A stretch of 17,888 nt of DNA from Bacillota bacterium (GTDB lineage Bacteria > Bacillota > Clostridia > Christensenellales > UMGS416). Positions 15,444 through 17,888 of the stretch are shown here, piece after piece. The stretch is taken from NCBI GenBank assembly GCA_023409755.1, contig JAEYRA010000114.1:1-17888 (forward strand), read 5' to 3'. The first letter of the stretch is position 1; the number at the start of each line of letters is the position of its first letter. The notes under the pieces were generated by a model. It ran no database searches. It was not told the DNA's origin and worked only from the letters and a program-made list of their open reading frames with translations. Both the position numbers and the translations under genes were made by a program.

Positions 15444-16441
15444 AGGCTGTGTTTCTCAGCAATGGCGACGCGGTGCCGCGCATCTATCCTGAGCCGGTGC
15501 TGCGGGAGTTGGACCAGTTGGTGGATCTCAACCACACCGTCCTGCGGGAGGGCGACCTGCCCCGGCTGCGGGGGGAGCTTCGGGATGTCGAGGCGGTGTT
15601 TACCACCTGGGGCATGCCCCAATTGAACGAGGAGCAGATTGCTGAATACCTGCCGAACCTCAAGGTCATTTTCTACGGTGCCGGTTCGGTGCAGTATTTT
15701 GCGCGGCCCTTTCTGCGGCGTGGCGTCGCGGTGAGCTCCGCCTGGGCCGTCAATGGCTTGCCGGTCATTGAGTTCTGCACCAGCCTCATCTATCTGTCGC
15801 TCAAGGGGTTCTTCCCGGTGCAGGCCGGTACCAAGGCCGACTGGGTGGGTTCCCGTGCTCTCTGCGAGCAGTATCCCGGGGCCTTCGGCTCCACGGTGGG
15901 TCTGCTGGGCCTGGGCATGATTGGCCGTGGCGTGGCCGAGCGGCTGCAGGCGAGCGACATCCACGTGATCGGTTACGACCCCTTCGCCTCCGACGAGACG
16001 TTTGCCCGCCTGGGCATGCGCCGCTGCACGGAGATTGGTGAGGTGTTCGCCCAGAGCGACCTGGTCTCCAACCACATTGCCAACCTGCCCACGACCAAGG
16101 AGATCCTGCGCTACGAGCACTTCTCCGCCATGGGCCCCTATGGTACGTTCCTCAACACCGGCCGCAACGGCCAGGTGCACGTGCCCGGGCTCATCCGTGC
16201 CCTGCAGGAGGTGCCCACCCGCACCGCCTACTTTGACGTGACCGACCCGGACGAGCCGCCATCGGCCGATAACCCGCTGCTGGCCCAACCCAACGTCTAC
16301 CTCACTCCCCACGTTGCCGGCACCACCGGGGGGGAGACGGCTCGCATGGGCTTCTCCATGGCCGAGGAGTGCCGCCGGTTCCTCGCTGGCGAGGGGCTGC
16401 GCTGGGGCGTGAGCGAAGCGATGCTTTCGACGATGGCCTGA
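15440..16441 (+). CDS. D-isomer-specific 2-hydroxyacid dehydrogenase family protein
   Basis: This 333-residue NAD(P)-dependent oxidoreductase interconverts a 2-keto acid and a D-2-hydroxy acid. The nucleotide fold holds GLGMIG (157-162, GxGxxG) followed by an acidic strand end at YDPF. The catalytic triad is Arg242 (NTGRNGQVH), Glu272 (DVTDPDEPP) and His291 (TPHVAG), with the DVTDP form reminiscent of glyoxylate/hydroxypyruvate reductases. The substrate cannot be read from the sequence. The protein begins at the ATG of an ATGA overlap with the U32 gene and has AAAGGGGGG upstream, so the two are probably made together. It is the last gene of the operon; a hairpin spans its stop codon. Confidence 0.9.
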   Translation: MKAVFLSNGDAVPRIYPEPVLRELDQLVDLNHTVLREGDLPRLRGELRDVEAVFTTWGMPQLNEEQIAEYLPNLKVIFYGAGSVQYFARPFLRRGVAVSSAWAVNGLPVIEFCTSLIYLSLKGFFPVQAGTKADWVGSRALCEQYPGAFGSTVGLLGLGMIGRGVAERLQASDIHVIGYDPFASDETFARLGMRRCTEIGEVFAQSDLVSNHIANLPTTKEILRYEHFSAMGPYGTFLNTGRNGQVHVPGLIRALQEVPTRTAYFDVTDPDEPPSADNPLLAQPNVYLTPHVAGTTGGETARMGFSMAEECRRFLAGEGLRWGVSEAMLSTMA

Positions 16442-16456
16442 CGGCCATCGTTTCGC
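16430..16456 (+). terminator. Hairpin across the stop codon of the dehydrogenase gene
   Basis: CGATGGCC (16431-16438) and GGCCATCG (16443-16450) form a perfect 8-bp stem, extended by an A-T pair, with the loop TGAC containing the TGA stop. The tail TTTCGC is short of T, so this may be a weak terminator or an mRNA 3'-end stabiliser. A better terminator follows about 60 bases later. Confidence 0.55.
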
Positions 16457-16511
16457 GCCGGCCGCCTTTGGCGACCGCCGCGAGTGGGAGTGCTCGATAG
16501 GAGCGTTTGTG

Positions 16512-16549
16512 AGCCCCGCGACGTACACGCCGCCGCGGGGCTTTTTGTT
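16512..16549 (+). terminator. Rho-independent terminator of the long operon
   Basis: AGCCCCGCG (16512-16520) pairs perfectly with CGCGGGGCT (16534-16542) over 9 bp, with a 13-base loop and the T-rich tail TTTTTGTTG. It is the strongest plus-strand terminator in the window and most likely ends the priA/def-to-dehydrogenase transcript. Confidence 0.85.
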
Positions 16550-16772
16550 GCAGTGGGCCGTGCGGGGTTTTACGGGGGAGACGCCGCTGCGGCGGGAAGG
16601 GTTGAGTGCCCCGTTCGGATTGTTTCGTGCCGCCGCCGAATGAATCGGCTGGCGGCTGCGGGGTAGGTACTCCCCCCTCTGGGCGTACCCCCGCTTAGTG
16701 GTTCGTGCCTTATCAAAGGATGTCCTTCGCAGCTGTTCAAGGCGCGGGTAAAGGAATACCACGCGGGTGATG
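16550..16772. other. Non-coding stretch with three strong imperfect hairpins
   Basis: No convincing gene lies in this stretch. It contains a short GC hairpin near 16582 (CGCC/GGCG) and three stronger ones. The first is GCCGCC-GCCGA (16629-16639) with TCGGC-T-GGCGGC (16645-16656), 11 pairs with one bulge. The second is GCGGGGTA (16658-16665) with TACCCC-C-GC (16686-16694), 8 pairs with one bulge. The third is CGCGGGTA (16743-16750) with TACC-A-CGCG (16757-16765), 8 pairs with one bulge. Each has a single-base bulge on the 3' arm. This may be a structured RNA, a dispersed intergenic repeat or a remnant; the strand is undecided. I cannot match it to a known RNA family. Confidence 0.4.
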
Positions 16773-16801
16773 TTGACTTTTGCGGCGCATGGTGTTCGAA
16801 T
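16773..16801 (+). promoter_or_regulatory. Candidate promoter for the 16849 gene
   Basis: TTGACT (16773-16778) is spaced 17 bases from TCGAAT (16796-16801), which has an extended -10 TGT at 16793-16795. An AT-rich TACTATTAAG follows. Transcription would start near 16808, about 40 bases before the preferred start codon. The -35 box is 5 of 6 and the -10 box 4 of 6 matches. Confidence 0.5.
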
Positions 16802-16848
16802 ACTATTAAGGTGAGCTTCAAAGGTCATGGGCAATGGGGGGATGGCTT

Positions 16849-17328
16849 ATGTACGATGAGCAGCTGTTTATGATGAGCAAGAGATTTGATAAGATAACGC
16901 CCGAGGACTTTGGCTTGATGCTGCAAGAGGAAGCGACCGGAACGTATGTGTTGCCGACGGATCGATCGTTGTGGAAGAGGAGGCAGTTGTATGATTTTGG
17001 GTGGGGGAGTGAGATGGGCTATTATCGCATCCCTTTGCCCGGGTTTGATCATTTAATTAAACTGGTGCTGTCCTCCTCCGTTTGGGAAAACAGGTATGGT
17101 GCTGCGGCAATCCTCCTTGAGGATTACCCTGAGCCATTGCTCGTGGAATGTGAGAAGTTGATTGCTGACGATCATTTTGTGCAACAAAACAGGGAGTTTT
17201 TCAAGATCCTTGGGCTTGATGAGCCAATCAACAGAAGCCGCGTTGTTGGGAAACCGCATTCTGATGTGTTGTGCGACTATAAACGTTGGGAGGCCATTTC
17301 CCGCAGGCTCAGCACCCAGTCCAAGTAA
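16849..17328 (+). CDS. Hypothetical protein of AT-richer composition
   Basis: I do not recognise this 159-residue protein. It appears soluble, with no signal peptide or membrane helix, and is likely helical. Visible features are a charged N terminus (SKRFDKITPEDFGLMLQEEA), an aromatic block (LWKRRQLYDFGWGSEMGYYRIP) and a helix pair resembling a HEAT-type repeat unit (NRYGAAAILLEDYPEPLLVECEKLI). Small soluble proteins of this look are often orphan immunity or housekeeping-associated proteins, but nothing here proves that. The ATG at 16849 follows GGGGGGA by 6 bases; ATG at 16834, with AAAGGT upstream, would add MGGWL. A sampled stretch is only 24/60 GC, far below the operon to the left, which suggests recent acquisition. 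It has its own candidate promoter and a hairpin downstream. Confidence 0.7.
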   Translation: MYDEQLFMMSKRFDKITPEDFGLMLQEEATGTYVLPTDRSLWKRRQLYDFGWGSEMGYYRIPLPGFDHLIKLVLSSSVWENRYGAAAILLEDYPEPLLVECEKLIADDHFVQQNREFFKILGLDEPINRSRVVGKPHSDVLCDYKRWEAISRRLSTQSK

Positions 17329-17398
17329 ACTGCAGGGGGATCAGCCGTCGCCTGCGGAGCAGTGAAATGCTGGGGTGCGCAATGCGCCAATGCGGGGT

Positions 17399-17430
17399 TC
17401 CAAGGGGATGAAATCCCCTTGGACGCTTTC
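17399..17430 (+). terminator. Perfect hairpin after the 16849 gene
   Basis: TCCAAGGGGAT (17399-17409) pairs with ATCCCCTTGGA (17413-17423), an unbroken 11-bp stem with a GAA triloop. The tail CGCTTTCTTCCT is only moderately T-rich. It may be the terminator of the upstream gene or a copy of a small palindromic intergenic repeat. GCGCAATGCGC, another small inverted repeat, precedes it near 17378-17388. Confidence 0.5.
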
Positions 17431-17443
17431 TTCCTATCCTGTC

Positions 17444-17481
17444 ACCAAAACAAAAACGCCGCCCGGTACCGGGCGGCGTTT
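17444..17481 (-). terminator. Rho-independent terminator of the right-edge membrane gene
   Basis: A 28-bp perfect palindrome (17454-17481, centred on GGTACC) forms a stem of about 12 bp. On the minus strand it is followed by TTTTTGTTTTGG, a very good T-tract, and it lies 18 bases past the stop codon of the minus-strand gene. On the plus strand the tail is GTTTGGTATT, so it may also stop plus-strand transcripts. Confidence 0.85.
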
Positions 17482-17499
17482 GGTATTATGGGTGTGGAG

Positions 17500-17888
17500 C
17501 TACTTCACCGCCGCTCGGCGGGTCAACAGCCAGGTGACGCCCAGGCAGAGCAGGGAACCCACGGCCATCGTCAGCATGCCGTTACCCGGTTGGTTGTCCA
17601 TAAGGCCGGTCAGCAGCATGAAAGATCTGCCCATCCAGTCCACGAATGCGTCACCAAAGATGTACTGGCATAGCGACATCAGTAAACTCAGGGATACCGG
17701 CAGCAGCGCCAGTGCAATCTTCCCACCCTTGTTGGCACGGTAGAATGCCACGGTAATGAGCCAGCCACCTGTCAGTGCAAAGAAGTTGATGAGCAGTGTC
17801 CAGCCGATGCGTGTGGCCAGCCCAAAGCCGGGGTACATCATGTTGAAAAAGTTGCCGTCAAGAGTGCCAATAGCCGTGAACAGGCCGT
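17500..17888 (-). CDS. Multi-pass membrane protein, C-terminal part (5' end outside window)
   Basis: The frame is open through the right edge on the minus strand, so only the last 128 or so residues are visible. The two adjacent ATGs near 17841 are internal: GLFTAIGTLDGNFFN reads on in frame before them and no Shine-Dalgarno is evident. Three hydrophobic helices can be seen (about IGWTLLINFFALTGGWLITVAF, KIALALLPVSLSLLMSLCQYIF and MLTMAVGSLLCLGVTWLL), separated by short loops and ending in basic residues (TRRAAVK), which suggests a cytoplasmic C terminus. I do not recognise the family. It converges on the 16849 gene and ends at a strong terminator. Confidence 0.65.
   Translation of the reverse strand, partial: GLFTAIGTLDGNFFNMMYPGFGLATRIGWTLLINFFALTGGWLITVAFYRANKGGKIALALLPVSLSLLMSLCQYIFGDAFVDWMGRSFMLLTGLMDNQPGNGMLTMAVGSLLCLGVTWLLTRRAAVK

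Noticed and set aside
16484..16666. Small plus-strand ORF of 60 codons
   Set aside because: It runs through the operon terminator and a strong hairpin, has no ribosome binding site and no recognisable sequence.
15422..16834. 470-codon minus-strand frame spanning the dehydrogenase and the intergenic region
   Set aside because: It is antisense to a gene with a full catalytic triad, runs across two terminators, and reads low-complexity Arg/Gly/His-rich sequence.
17362..17673. Plus-strand frames over the right-edge region
   Set aside because: They cross two strong hairpins and lie antisense to a membrane protein with clear hydrophobic helices.

Overview
The window looks like a chromosomal segment of a GC-rich member of the Firmicutes, most likely a Clostridia/Oscillospiraceae-type anaerobe. 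This is an inference from three things: the gene order priA-def-fmt-rsmB-rlmN-stp-prkC-rsgA-rpe-thiN, which is a well-known Firmicutes arrangement (also seen in Bacillus subtilis); the protein families; and the strong Shine-Dalgarno sequences. The coding core is about 70% GC in a sampled stretch (42 of 60 bases at 12241-12300). The two outer edges are clearly poorer in GC (29/60 at 241-300 and 24/60 at 17161-17220).

Layout. Bases 2-970 hold the 3' part of a gene encoding tandem DUF4272-like domains, closed by a hairpin terminator. On the minus strand at 1038-1802 lies a MerR/TipAS transcription regulator. Its promoter has the 19-bp spacer and internal dyad typical of MerR-controlled promoters. 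Divergent from it starts a long, densely packed plus-strand gene run: priA (replication restart helicase), then a 218-bp gap with a consensus -10 box and a structured leader, then def and fmt (N-formylmethionine removal and addition), rsmB and rlmN (rRNA methylation), stp and prkC (PP2C phosphatase and PASTA Ser/Thr kinase), rsgA (30S assembly GTPase), rpe (pentose phosphate epimerase), thiN (thiamine pyrophosphokinase), a long U32-family protein and a D-2-hydroxyacid dehydrogenase. From def onward almost every junction is a 1- to 14-base overlap, which suggests one translationally coupled transcription unit. It ends in two successive hairpins, the first of which spans the last stop codon.

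Beyond 16450 there are about 400 bases without a convincing gene. They hold a terminator, three strong imperfect hairpins and a candidate promoter. A small AT-richer gene of unknown function follows (16849-17328), then a perfect hairpin and a 28-bp palindromic terminator. The window ends in the C-terminal part of a minus-strand membrane protein that runs off the right edge.

Functionally the core joins translation initiation and maturation (Def, Fmt), ribosome modification and assembly (RsmB, RlmN, RsgA, probably the U32 protein) and a kinase/phosphatase pair that responds to cell-wall state. In other Firmicutes PrkC-type kinases are known to phosphorylate RsgA/CpgA. I found no CRISPR array, tRNA, rRNA, transposase or evident defence locus. 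The less ordinary parts are the MerR operator between merR and priA, the def leader, the U32/dehydrogenase pair at the operon end, and the structured, low-GC region at the right.
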